From Tigriopus japonicus (lineage: Eukaryota; Arthropoda; Copepoda; Harpacticoida; Harpacticidae), in NCBI GenBank assembly GCA_010645155.1, contig JAAGOF010000055.1:891587-955586 (forward strand): a DNA stretch of 64,000 nt, in the 5' to 3' direction. A program made the translations under genes and the position numbers. This document shows positions 10,907 to 34,645 of this stretch, piece after piece; positions within the stretch are counted from its first letter, which is position 1, and each line of letters opens with the position of its first letter. Below the pieces are notes generated by a model that was not told the origin of the DNA, did no database searches, and saw only the letters and a program-made list of their open reading frames with translations.

Positions 10907-13900
10907 GAGTTCATGAGAAGTCCCGGGCAACTTCCCCACGTCCCCCCACCCCCTCCTTCCTACAAACAAAAAGAAAACCATCAAAAACGTTCTGGGTTGG
11001 GTCTTCTAACTAAAAAGAAAAACATAGAACATATCAAAACTTACATTCAGCAAGATGGAACATCATTACACGGCAGTAACGCCCTAAGCCAGTATTTCAG
11101 GGAAGGTTTCTTGTTTGAAAAAGCAAATTATTTGTCTTGCGGCATTGTTAAGCACGAAAAATGGGCTGAAGAATTTTTTTTGACCCTTTTGATTTTTTGA
11201 TTTTTCAAAAAAAAAAAAGCTTCAGGTCCTCCAGTTGAACAATCGTTGGTTTGGGTCGAAAATTTAGGTGTTTAGGTCCTGTCACTTTCTGTCACTTTTC
11301 CCTCTTACCATCCCTTCTCCCTCCACTATCACTTTAAATTTTCATTGCCACCGAGTTTTACATCTTCATCTTGTCGTTTATGCACAAAGTGGCAACAAAT
11401 ACTGCCTTCTGGCCTCGCTGTTCTGTCTGCTGTAATCTTTGAAACTCGGCTTCGGGGTTTCGTTTGTTCAGCTTCTACATTCTCTCTTTTGGCTGCACAA
11501 ACTGCCATAAAACGGGGCCGGGAATGTCGATGGAGCCCAGGAGAAGAAAAGGAAAATATCTGGTCACCAGATGTGACCAGGTCACGTTGGAAAGAGTGCA
11601 TTTTTTATCGTCGGCGAAAAGGATTAAGGTTTTAGGACGATATGATATTTGATGTGAGGTGATTTATTGCTTGCTGCGGAGGCATTACAAAGCAATGCGT
11701 TTGAAATTCTGAAATAATTTGACCCTGAGGATTTGCAATTTCGTAGATGCGCTTCATCGAGTTCTAGCGTCATTTCTTGTCAAATTATATTTTCCGTGGT
11801 TTAGCCGATTTAATGATTGAGAGACTGATATTTACCCTGCGAAAATGATTGGTACTGAAAAACTAATGATTTTCTCCAATCATCAATTGATTTTCGACAA
11901 GTTCAAAATTTGGAGGACGTTTTGTCTAGCATCATAAATGCTGGTGTTTAAAATGTAACTTGGGGAGGACTCGAGAGTTGTCGCGCGACGATAGGGGGAT
12001 GATTTTCTTTAGGAAATGACGATATGACCCTTAATCATGTACTAATGAGTTCAGCTACCTGTCATTCGGCACGACAATTCCAAAACTTGAGCCCGACGCC
12101 GCTAATATAACTCGGGCGCGCTGGAAAAGGCTCAAAATCTGGATCAACGTAGATATAAATGCGGATTGGAATCTCGACTAAGGATGTTTAGTTTTCGACG
12201 GGAGCCGCCACCATTGACCAGGCAAATCGATATAAACGTATGAACGTGCAGCCAAGTAGTTATTCATACACGAAAATGATGATCTGATTTGGCTATGCAT
12301 GATATCTGGGGCACTTTCTAATGGAAGATTGTAATCGAACGAATTAAGTTAGGGATTCTAGGGCCAAAATGGCTAGGGATGCGCCAGAGTCGAGACTAAC
12401 CATAACTCCCCAAAACTTAATAACTTTTGGAGACCAATTCGTGTTGTTTGTTTTGACAATCAATTAAAACTAGAGGACCAAAAGAGAAATGTCACTCCAG
12501 TACAGTCAGTGGAGATTTGTTTCCAACACACTTCATTGATTGGGCAGCAAGGGTGTCAAGTGACTTGATTCATCATATACTGGTCAGAGAGAGATGGGTC
12601 AACATTGTTCAACCAAAGCAGTTGAATGAGGAATTTTGCCACTGACTCCCTTAAATGCAAGTTTGGGTTGTGAATCACGTAACTTAGCATGTTCAATATC
12701 AAATACTGGACCACTGCACACACAGCATAGGCTTGCCTTTAATCAAAACAAGAAATTACCCTTCACGAGCCTAGATATGACCCATCCCTAACACGTATGG
12801 CCCCCAAATCCCCAGCTGAATTCATCTGACTACACTCAACCATTTCTGCTGAAGACAGCAGAATCACAGGTGGGGCGACTAACTCCAGTTAACCATTACA
12901 TTTCGCCAGACGACGCACTGTATTGAAAATGCCCATGTAAGGGTGTGCAAGGCAGGCAACGATACAATAAAAAAGCAGCTGAAAAGTTGTTAAAATTTGT
13001 GCCAAAATCCGAGAAAACAGCCAACTGGCCGCCCAAACAAGCCCAAAATGAACGTGCTCCCCTTGATGTGTCAAAATCAGGAAATGTAAACAATCTTGAA
13101 GTTCAGTTATTATTTATCAACTTATATTGTCAATGATGGTGACCACTTTTGAAATCTAAAGATACGGCATGACAGGGGACGTTTAAAGATGGGTCCAGAT
13201 CTTAAGAATGTGATTCCCAGAGCCACCAAATAGTTGTACATTAGATTTAACAATGTAATCACAAAAACCTTCATTTTTTGTCCACATGCAAAAATTTCAA
13301 AAAAAACGAGGAAATTGCTTGTTAAATTCAGAATGATCTGGCAAAAAGGGTGGCAAAACCAAAATAGAAAAGAAGCAAAGAGGATTTATTGCAGTTGTAA
13401 CAATATGCAATTAGTTTATCAGCTTTCCAAACTATGAAGTAAGATCTACAGATGATGAGAGGAAGAGGTCAGTTTTCTCCTGCAAAGTAATATTTCTCAA
13501 AAATAATTACAAAAATACAACATTTTTGGCAATATTTGTTATCAAAAATATTGTATTGTAGTTTCTGTATTGTGAAGAATTTAAACTTTAATTTTCAAGT
13601 CAATAAAATATTATAATCAAGAGTTATGCTCTCTCAAATGTAACTTCATAATCCTCTTTGATTAAACGAGGTAGCCCTCTACCTACTGGTAATTCTAAAC
13701 TCAAAATGAATAATTACTTGAACCTCCTGGCGTTTAATGGAGCTGGAACTGGAAACATGTAGGACAGTGAGGCCATTATTACAAATGTTGCTGTGAGAAA
13801 AAGTTGATGATAGTGGAACAACTGGAACTCTTCAACTGGGAGTTTGAAAAAATGGCAGTTTAGGAAACTGCCAATGAATATATTTACAAGTGAGGAAATG

Positions 13901-14842
13901 TTAAAAAGTCCCAAAAGAAAGAAAATGTTTGAACTGAAGACTTTTTACAAAATGGCAGAATGTCCCAGTATGAGCTTTACAAAACGGCAAGGAAATGGCT
14001 ATATTTGTTGGCATAGACTTGAATTCTAAATGTAATATGGCTTTTTATTTTCAAATTAATCTTAGATTAAGGACATACGTAAAAAAGGAGCACAGTCGCC
14101 CCAAAATTACAACTTAAGAATGATAGTTTTCTGATAAAACTTAAAACTTAAGGACTTGTCAGGGATCGCTTTACATGAGCGTGAAAAAGTGTTCTTAAAT
14201 CACTAGTTATCCCAGTCCACTCTGAATGCGTTTGTCACTCCAAGTGGGACAGTTTTCCACTCCATTTTCCCGTGCTAGTCTATGACCCATGTGATTAGTT
14301 TGATCGGCGATCCGGGACGTCGTGAGCCCAGTCCAGATCAGTCAGTCACTCATTCCATCCATCCATCCATCTATCTCTCAGACCGACAAAATCGCTCGAC
14401 GTGCGGTTGAGTTCAGTTCTTCCACAAGTGGGCCTGTCATTCCGCGCACGCCCCTCCTCCTCGCTCAGTGCTACAAGTACACCACCACGACCACCACCAC
14501 CACCATCACCTCCTCCTCCTCCTCCAGCTCCGCCAGCACCTTGAACAGCACCACCACCACCGCCTCCACTCTGAATCCTCCTGCACTATTACTACCACAC
14601 ACTCCATACGTACATACTCCATACGTTACATACACGCTCGCCTCCTCCGAAGACGACTCTCTCTTCCTACGTGAATAATAGCGTATCATCACCATTATCA
14701 TCATCATCATCACCTTCATTAGTGTTATTAACCTCCCGATCAGCGTGATCCCGCAGCAATAGACCCCTTTCCATAACCCGAAACCCGTGGATCCCTCCTT
14801 CCCTGGGGGACACACGCTCATGCCCTTGATTCCCGATCCACA
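10907..14842. other. Gene-poor interval and PPP1R16 5' leader
   Basis: No exon is recognised between 10.9 and 14.3 kb; the open frames are short and low-complexity. From about 14340 the DNA becomes C-rich with CATC (14340s), CAC/TCC (14477-14535) and ATC (14690-14715) microsatellites, which is likely the promoter and untranslated leader of the ankyrin-repeat gene starting at 14843. Confidence 0.45.
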
Positions 14843-17147
14843 ATGGCCTCCAGCTCCGGCTCCTCGGGCCCCTTGATTTTCGCTCCCCCGCCCTCTCCAC
14901 CCCCCACGCCCCTCACACCCGAGGCCACACTCTCCACCCAGGAAAGACTTCGATTGGCCAAGAAGAGGCGTGCCGCTCAACTCAAACGATGGCATCAACG
15001 AGAACGAGGCGGGCACGCTTTGGGCGAAAACATGCATTCCGAACGACCCGATTTGCTCGAGCACACCTTGCCTCATCACGAATTGGGCAAAGGGGTCATC
15101 TTTGTGCCCAGTGTCATGCTCTTGGAGGCCGCTTCCCGCAACGACGTGGAAGAAGGTAAGAGACCTCAATCGGTCTTAGCAAGGCATGGCTCCCCACCGT
15201 GTTATCTTTCACGTTTATGATCTCCCTTAACAGTCAGACGCCTCTTGGAGATGGGTGTGAGTCCGGATAGTACGAATGAAGATGGCTTGACCGCGTTACA
15301 CCAGGTACGATTGAAGTCGCCCAAGATGAATGCCTTTAAACACTGCCAAAACATGCCTCGTTTCCATTTCAGTGCTGTATAGATGATAGTGAGGAAATGA
15401 TGAAGGTGCTGTTAGACTATGGTGGCAATCCCAATGCCACGGATACCGAAAAATGGACGCCCTTACACGCAGCTGCCACCTGCGGTCATCTCCATCTCGT
15501 CAAATTCCTTATCGACCATGGAGCCTATCTGTTAGCCGTCAATGCGGATGGCAACATGCCGTATGACCTTTGCGAGGATGAAACCACCTTAAGCTACATA
15601 GAGAACGAGATGGCCAAACGGGGCGTGACCCAAGAGCTCATTGACGAGACGCGGGGTGAGATCGAGCGACGGATGCTCCACGATCTCCAAATGGCCGGAG
15701 AAGATTGGCTCGAAGTTCCAGATGCCTCGGGAGCCACACCATTACATGTGGCGGCTGCAAATGGGTATTTACAGGTGGTTGAATACCTCCTGGACCATCA
15801 TGTGTCCACGGAAGTGGTAGACTTGGATCAATGGCAACCCATTCACGCGGCTGCTTGTTGGGGTCATTTGGAGGTGGTCGAGTTATTAGCCCAAAATGGA
15901 GCGAATATCATGGCCAAGTCCAAAAGCGGTGAGACGCCCTTTGACATCTGTGAGGACCCCGATATCAAGGAGCGACTCATTCAATTGAAAGAACAGAGAG
16001 TAAGACTAGAGCAACCCAAGGTTCGACGAACTCGATCAACTTCCACCCGAACCCAATCGATCCGACGAACCTCGTTGCGAGAAAAAATGAACACAACCAA
16101 ACGAGACGTGCAGGATGAAAAGTTCTTCCTCATGAAAACCTTAGACGTCATGCCGCTAAAGAAAGATGACGGTTCCAAGGTAAGCTGAGAGATTAAAGTT
16201 GCTATCTTTACAGCATGTCAACTATAAGGTACGTTTCAAACAATATGATGTTTACAGTCCAAAGAATCCAATGCACCGCTTGATGTCAAGGACGTCGAAC
16301 TAACCATTCGATCGGGATACTCTCCAACCGAAGAAGTTCCTACCAGACCCCCTCGACCAAATCGAGATGGTAAGTCCAAATGTTTTAACCGTGATTCTGG
16401 GGCTTTTGGATGGTGGAAAGTAGAATTTATCAGTGTCGTGTACCGTGGTTCTCTTTGGGGGTTTGCCTGTGTGTTTTGTGTGTTCAAGTATCTGTCCTTT
16501 CAGGGTCATCGTCCTCGCCCATGCCTTCTCCGTCTCGAGGGCATCCCAATAGTCATAGCTCATCATCCAAAGGTCCGTCCTACTCGCAACAACGAAGCAT
16601 GACTTCGTCTGACACCTCCAATACCATCCACGTCTCGGGCGGCATGCTCATGATGAGCAATAGTAGTCCGTCGAAAATGATGATGCCGCCCTCCGAGTCT
16701 CACTCTCCCTCGATCTCTAGCTATAACTTGGGGACACCGTCCTCGTCAGCCCAATCTCCAGCCGCCCATCAGACTTTGGCGGAGTTGAAAAAGGCCCGAT
16801 CTCAGACCCGTATCACCTCGCCGACCTCGGCGCCCTCCTCAGCTTCATCGGGTCCCCCGTCAGCAACAGCGATTAATCAATCACTCTCTTCAGGTACCTT
16901 GGGTCAACCACCCGTTCTACCGGAGAAGCCCGCTTCCAAACACGCCCACGGCAGCAATCAGAACCCGCCCAGGTCACCTCCACGATCGGCACGAGACTCG
17001 GCACAACATCGGAATAGCCAAAAGAATGCTCGACAGCGATCCGTTCAAGGGGGACAAGAAGGGGTTTCCAAATACTCGTCTGACGATCCAGGTGAGGTGG
17101 TAGGTGGGACACCGGTCAAAAAGCACGGTTGCTGCACAATTTTGTGA
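14843..17147 (+). CDS. PPP1R16: Protein phosphatase 1 regulatory subunit 16 (TIMAP/MYPT3), ankyrin-repeat, CaaX-ended
   Basis: Five coding exons (14843-15155, 15234-15304, 15373-16179, 16258-16369, 16504-17147) encode 648 residues. The protein should bring PP1 catalytic subunit to membranes. A Pro-rich start is followed by a basic helix (about 35-55), then KGVIF (83-87), which fits the PP1-docking RVxF position just before VMLLEAASRNDVEEV. Ankyrin repeats run to about residue 330 in the MYPT pattern (TALHQCC, WTPLHAAATCGH, TPLHVAAANGY, QPIHAAACWGH). A long Ser/Pro/Gln-rich tail follows. The last residues, GCCTIL, form a CaaX box ending in Leu, which predicts geranylgeranylation with a second Cys beside it. 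Vertebrate PPP1R16A/B are about 530-570 residues with the same layout. The ATG has a good context. Confidence 0.93.
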
Positions 17148-18127
17148 CGTGAACAATCAATCGCATTTGTACTTTACTTTGGGACTATTTTTTTAAAGTC
17201 ATCAGTCGATCCCAATTTGAGGGAGGGTGTTTGGAAAGATGAACGCAGGTCCGTGTCACAACGAAGCAAATAAGTTGAATAATTGAATCGACAGCAATTG
17301 AAGGAGATGCGTTCATGTTTCCACATGCCCTTCATACATTCCCCCGTTTTTAACCTTACCATCTGTGATGTAATCCTTTACAATAATTAGCCAAACCCTT
17401 GAAAAGTAGATGATACCCATAGTTTTTTCCCCTTCGGCAATTCGATTTGTTCAGATTAAAAGTAACCCTACATTCCACAAAATATTGAAGCAACAACTTA
17501 GATTTTTGTTCGCGAACAAGCCTATGCACTACAATTGTAATTGAAGCCTGCCAGATATCCTTTTCAATTATCTATTCCTGTATTACCTACAACAAATGTT
17601 AATTGCCTCATACTGATTATGAGCAAAATCTATCTTTGCATTTGAAATAATGACGTTTCTACGAACAAATTTGGTCGTCGATATCTGTGATGTTTAAATA
17701 TTTTGGTCGTCGATTATTTCAAAACATAGCCAGAGCTATTATATTTTCTACCATGAATAACGAGAACAATTCAATAACAATAATATTTATAGCATGATCT
17801 GTGTCTTTTTTTGACTACAAGTTATCAATCAGAGGAACAGAACCACTGGCTAAATTTTTCTTTTCCGCCACATTTATTGGTAGATAAAGCTCATTTGGCA
17901 AATATTCAGAGTTCATTGGCATTTTGAAAGAGTATCCTAAATTAGACGTTGATGTGAAGAATGCCTTAGTTCTTATTTAGTAACCTACGATTTTCAGCAA
18001 GGAACTAGCCGTTATGCCAATGATAAACAGAATCTCGTTAAGACGACTTTTTGCACTACTGGGAACAGCTCTCAAAGATGTCTAAAGGTGTGAAACAACT
18101 ACCTCTTTCAACGTACAAAATAGAGCC
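17148..18127. other. Intergenic between convergent genes
   Basis: Holds the 3' untranslated end of the PPP1R16 gene and reaches the end of junctophilin. A direct repeat TTGGTCGTCGAT occurs at about 17671 and 17703. I see no gene. Confidence 0.45.
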
Positions 18128-18133
18128 TTTATT
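18128..18133 (-). terminator. Junctophilin polyadenylation signal AATAAA
   Basis: On the minus strand AATAAA begins three bases after the TGA stop codon (18137-18139), so the 3' untranslated region may be only tens of bases if this signal is used. Confidence 0.65.
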
Positions 18134-18136
18134 CAA

Positions 18137-29128
<10,992 letters not shown>

Positions 29129-29173
29129 NNNNNNNNNNNNNNNNNNNNNNNNNNNNNNNNNNNNNNNNNNNNN
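29129..29173. other. Assembly gap (45 N)
   Basis: Bases 29129-29173 are N. The gap falls where the left end of a hAT-like repeat should be, so collapse of a repeat is a likely cause. Confidence 1.
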
Positions 29174-30101
29174 GAAAAACACCAAAAAGATCAAAGTTTT
29201 CAAAATTCATCCGTTACAAACAATTTTGAATATTTATGCCACTCACTCCCTTTTTCTTACATTGCTTATCTTATATTGCGCTTTAACAATTTAAGTGATT
29301 TTCAAAACACTAAAGAGACGCAAGAAAAAATTCATTGCCGTATATACACGTATACGTATGTAAGCTCTCTAAACTTGGTGGTGTCAGTTACTTCTTGTTC
29401 CAAGTATCAGATTGCCTCTCTTGGTCAGAATGTTCCTTTTTCAGCCTTTATTAGTTGATGTTGAGGCTTAGATGCAAAGGAAACTACCGTTATTAGATAT
29501 ATTTAACGTGGTTGTAAGAGCAATGCCTTTGTAAGTATCGATGGTGTCTATAATTCCCATTGGAAGTTTTAGACAATTAGTTGGGAAAAAAATGTGAATT
29601 TACGTCAAAGTCCAATTTCAAAAACTTAAAAACTTTTGAGGATCTTTTGTAGCGTTTTTACCGATCTTCTGCCTGGTCTACACAAATAAATACAAGTACA
29701 CGAGAGCTGAACAAGCTCAAACATAATCTTCCATGGTGATTATGTGTATTTATAAACTAACATGGCACCAAAAGGAACTATTTTGCAAGACTTTTGAGGG
29801 CAGGAAACTTGCTGAAGTTCCTGATGGTAAAAGATGTTGAAAAAGCACGGATTTAAAGATTAATTCCTCTTTTCCCAAAATAAACCAACTCGCTCTTCAC
29901 CAAGCTAGTACTTCAAATTTCATTGCAGTTGTTTGATACGGTAATTTCAAATGCGAATTTCAACACAGGATGTTAAATTTCATTTAGAACTGTAATTGTT
30001 AAAAGTTGACGGTAAGATAAGTGCTCCTCCGATTTTTAAGTTAACGGACTTCTTAAGAAGCTCTATATGGGCCCTGGCTTAAAAAAGTTTAAGAACCCCT
30101 G
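29174..30101. mobile_element. hAT-like element, left end in gap
   Basis: The right terminus GTTTAAGAACCCCTG is the reverse complement of the left terminus of the related copy at 57329 (CAGTGGTTCTTAAACT). Interior blocks such as GAAAAACACCAA, CAAAGTTTTCAAAATTCATC, TTTATGCCACTCA and CTTCTGCCT are shared with 57365-57560. The left terminus and target duplication are hidden by the N run. Confidence 0.7.
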
Positions 30102-33100
30102 GTTTAACACGTAGTTTTTGATAACTGAACCAATTTAATCTTCATTTCAGAGGCTCTTCATCAATTTCCATAATCCAACTTTTGTGCGTAATTGAATGTG
30201 ACCAAGTTTCTCAATTTTCTGCATCAATTTAGAGCAATATTGTATGATATTTTTTGCTCATTTTTCCTCGTGTTGACACAAAAAAACATCTTTTTTTTTG
30301 TTCATGCTAACTGTAGAAGAAAGGGTTTTAAGATTTGCAACTCGTGTGCTCAGAGTAAATGAAAAAAATAAGGGCATTGTCGCAAAACGCTCAGAGGAGG
30401 TAAAGAAAGGTAATTGATACTTAACGTTTCCCAATGTATCCACAAGCCTTACTTAGCCTTGCCTAATTCAAGATCGATTGTGAACAATCCAGGAGAGGAC
30501 AAGCGGCATTTCAAAAGATCTTCTCCAATGGAATAGGGAGCAAAACTTTTTTTTTCATGATTCTTTAATGATTTTAAGTTAATGCAACAACAGGGCGGAA
30601 CAAATGCACCAAGCAGATCAAGTATTGATTTACTCGAGAGGTGAAAAATTGACTTTTGACACTATCCCATCTACTAATGGCTGACTTAAATCGTTAACTC
30701 CGAAAAAAGCCTGATATTGATTTTGAATGAATTTCAAGGATTTTTATTTGAAGCCTCGATTACTTCCGCATTCTGTGAGTGGAAATCAAGAAGAGCCCAC
30801 TATATTGATATTCTCCTCGCCTTGAAAGCTTCTTTCTTTTGCTTGACTTTGACTTTTGGAGCTCCACTTTTAGCATTATTCTCAGGGTTGCTTCAATCCC
30901 GCTCGATTGACATTGCACGATGTTTCAAATGGCTTTTTAGATTTGGATCGAAATGTCTTGGCATTTTTTGGACCCACAATTCAATGGGAAACAACTTCGA
31001 TTTGGTTGTATTATAAAAGTTTAAGTCCGGGAAAAAGTTATATAACTAAAAACCATTAGATTATAACATTTTTTTGAAACTATTTATGCATATTTAGAGG
31101 CCCTTTAGTTATGTGTGGAATTCAAATTATCTAAAGGTTTAGATTTAACAAAGATTTCTTAAAGCTTTTCAATGTCGCGAATTTTTTTTTAGTTTTGATA
31201 TTTACTGTATATGAAAATAGCTCAAAGTAATATATGATATCACTTAAAATAGACTTAAAAGAAGATTTTTGGAAAAAATGCAAAACTATTTAGAGTACAC
31301 TGTTTTGCATACAGCCAAAATTACAAATAGATACCGTGTGTATAACAGATTCATATTCAAATTTGTGATTCGTTTTGGGGTTTTCTCTTGTTTTTCCCTA
31401 AATGCTTCTATTTTTTCTCTCAAATTGTGCTTTCCTTTAAAAACTCTTGATAAAGATGATGACAATATGATATAAATAGGGCTCAGATAAATTTGCTCGG
31501 TTTTTGGCTAAAAGTTGCAACCTTTTCTTTAACTTGCACTCAATTCGACGGAAGTTGCTAAAAAGTTGCTCTGTGCTGGCTTTAAAATGTCAAATGTGGC
31601 CAAATTTATGTCTCACTTCTAGAAAATTTTTGCAATACTCAGTTTATCTTTTTCAACCTTTGGCTTTATTAAAAGCATACTTCTGCTGTGCACAAATTGT
31701 TCTAGAATTTGTTATGACCATTAATTCTTTGAAAAAGTCCTGTTAAAGTGCGTGTAATAAAACTGGAAATAAAAATCTTAAATATATTTGGAATTTCGAA
31801 ATAACTTTTCAAGCCCAAATAAACACCATGAAGGCAAGTGGTATTTTTTGCATAATTGATCAAGGGTCATTAATGGACCCCTCTGATCAGTTTTGCTATT
31901 AAGGCTAAATTGGCCTTCATTAATTTTTTTTACAATAAGCAGGTTGACAGACAAGATTGAATTTTTTATTTAGAGACCGCCTTGTTGGTGTTGGCAGTTC
32001 TTATGCATAGTATTAAACAACAAGAACAAATGATCAAAAATACGGTAAAAATGAACCTAAACAGAACATTTTATAAGAAAGAAGTACGCACTTTCAACAT
32101 GATTCAGAGAGCCGTCGATTCTGGTTTCAAATTCATGTTTTTGCTCTTTTCTGAAGTTTTGCATCAACTTCAAAATCGCTTGCCTAGAAAAATTCGAGAT
32201 ATTTATCGACTTTTTGGTAGGCACAACTAAACGACGTAAAAACGGTAAAATAGGCATAAAACAGGAATTTTCTTCGTTGTTTTGTTAACTTTCTTATAGC
32301 TTCGGTGATCCCTGATTTATTGGACGATCTCGTCAATGGCCACCAAACACTTGCTTATCTTCTCATTTTGGTTACCCTACTCTTTCTCTGCACTTTGGCG
32401 TAGCTAACCACCATAAATATTAGGATAAAAGGGCTAGATTTCACTAGATTTGGAATTGTTTACAACTTCTATGGCATGAAACAATAACAAAACATTTTCT
32501 TGCATTTTTGTGTTTCAATTTCAAAGGATTTGAGAGTTTCATCCCAAAACAATATGACATAGATTTTTAAGAAATACACATTGAATTTTTTCTTGGCTTG
32601 ACAACACAAAATGGCATCACAAGAAAATTGCTTCATGCAAAACATGGTGTCTCTTTCTAAATGTTTGTGACCTGATTAGAAACATTGATTGCAAAGAATA
32701 TCATCATCTTGATTCACAAAAGTGCCCATGTCTAAGGATGTTCTAGCCCTAGTGACCAAGCAGGTGCATCAAGCTACTGTTAAAATTGCAGAATTGGTGA
32801 TTTTAAATGATCTCAAGAGTAGTTCAGTGAAGTGTAAATCAGTGTTTCAAATGACTTCTTATTGTGATACTTTTCCATCCTCAGAGGGTTTGCTCCTTTA
32901 TTTCCTTTTTGGTAAGGATTTCTTTTTTTCTCTTTTGAATTTAAAGATACAGGGGGAGAATTGTTATGCTTTAGTCCAAACCACAGAGCTCAGCAGAGAT
33001 TACTGACTCCAATTTTCATAACATTTGACAAGTCTCACTTTTGAACAAAATGATCAACCAACTAAACAACAACAATCAAAAATTAAGCGGGATAGTCTAA

Positions 33101-33289
33101 CACTACCAATGTGAAAAGCACTAAGGCTTGAAATTGAGGCAAATTAAAATTCAAGACAACTTTATCCTGTGCACTATAAGTACCATTGAAAACATGTTCC
33201 AATATGAACTTTAAGTTGTGTTCATTTGAAACTTCTTTACATGATCATAAGGTGGAAGGTCTTTTGCCAATAAGTAGACCACAAGTTGT
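30102..33289. other. AT-rich intergenic DNA with repeat remnants
   Basis: No gene is recognised. About 55 bp at 31860-31915 match the reverse complement of the hAT-like element at 46440-46500 (landmarks AAGGGTCATTA and GATCAGTTTTGC). A possible TIR start TAGGGCTCAGATAAA at 31477 resembles the terminus at 60304. Confidence 0.5.
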
Positions 33290-33420
33290 ACATATGCCCT
33301 AAACATTGAAAAGATGTTAGCAAGAGCAATGCAACAACTTACACAGAATTACATATGCCCTAAAGATTGAAAAGATATTAGCAAGAGCAATGCGGCAACT
33401 TATACAGAATTACATATGCC
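33290..33420 (+). repeat. 61-bp tandem duplication
   Basis: Two units of 61 bp (33290-33350 and 33351-33411), starting ACATATGCCCTAAA, differ at a handful of positions. A third copy is begun at 33412 and stops after nine bases. Confidence 0.9.
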
Positions 33421-34381
33421 TGAAGTGTTATCTACACAGCTTACAATGTAATTGTTTTATTTATAGACCATTTGTGCATGAATGATTGAACCATTCATGC
33501 ACTAATAACTCTTACATAGTCCTTTGGTTTGAAAAGAAATGTTTCATTCATTATTTGAAGGAATTATTCCGGCACTTAAGTTGCATTTTGATTGGCCCCC
33601 TCTGGGTCAGGCAAAATCAAATCTGGCTTCCGACCGACGTCCATATCTCTAGAGGTCCATGACCGAATCTATTGTCTAATGTCTATGCACTTTAAGGGCG
33701 CGTCTTGTTTTAATAATTTGCAACTTTTAGGCTTTTCCAAGCTGGGACAAGAAAGCTACAAATCTTTGGGGTCTTTGAAACGTTAAAGTTACATAAGCCT
33801 TTGATCCCGAAGGCTTGTGAAACCTTCATTTTGCCTTAACCATGTACGCTGTACAGCACTGAGATTAGTAACAATTTCGCAACCAAATACCAAACCTAAT
33901 GCCACAATTAGTAGACTCTGGCCCCATCTGCAAACCTAACCTGCAAGAGCCCAAAATTGCTTCTCTCCAGCTTCTAGCAAGGGACTCCTGCTATACCCCG
34001 CTCTCCATCTCCATGTCACGCTCACCGTTATTGACCTGGGAAGTAACTGATGAGCAGGGCCCGGATTTGAGATTGCAATTGAATTTTGAGATAACATTTT
34101 GCACCTTTTTTTAAATTGAAAAAGTTCAAAGTTTGAAACAACATTTCGAAGTACCATTGATTATAAAAAATATTTAATTTAGACAATTTTTTTGTCTAAA
34201 TAATGGAGAGTCTTATCTTATTAAAACGTAAATGTTGAAACTTCTAGTTTTGATCTTTTATTTCCAAACAATAGAATGATATTTTGATCAGGTTTTTCGT
34301 GAAAAGAGGCAATTTATCTTACTATGTCTGCAGAGGCTTCAAATGCTTATTTTTTTCATGGAAATTTTGTTCAGACGTATT
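33421..34381. other. AT-rich intergenic DNA, nothing recognised
   Basis: Short open frames only. Nothing can be assigned. Confidence 0.4.
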
Positions 34382-34389
34382 CTTTAAAG

Positions 34390-34637
34390 CAGGGGTCGGC
34401 AACCCCTTTAGGGTCAAGGCCCACGAAATTTGATTCGCGTTGTCAGGGGCCCACCAAACAGGCTTCATAGGTTCAGGGGCCCACAAATTAGCGATCAAAG
34501 AGCTTTGGACTCACAAGTACAGTATTGTGGATGGCTCGCGGGTCCACTATTTTGGACTTTCTCCATAGCTCCTAGGCCCACCAACGGCCACCCTTGGGCC
34601 CACATTTGGGCCGTGGCCCACCGGTTGCCGACCCCTG
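34390..34637. mobile_element. hAT MITE, 248 bp, perfect 8-bp TSD
   Basis: Ends are CAGGGGTCGGCAACC and GGTTGCCGACCCCTG, a perfect 15-bp inverted repeat of the widespread hAT terminus type. Both flanks are CTTTAAAG (34382-34389 and 34638-34645). The interior is GC-richer than the surroundings, with repeated GGGCCCAC motifs and no coding capacity. Confidence 0.95.
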
Positions 34638-34645
34638 CTTTAAAG

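Noticed and set aside
14471..15169. 232-codon open frame on the minus strand
   Set aside because: It is antisense to the first exon and leader of the PPP1R16 gene and consists of Gly/Val/Met runs from the CAC/ATC microsatellites.
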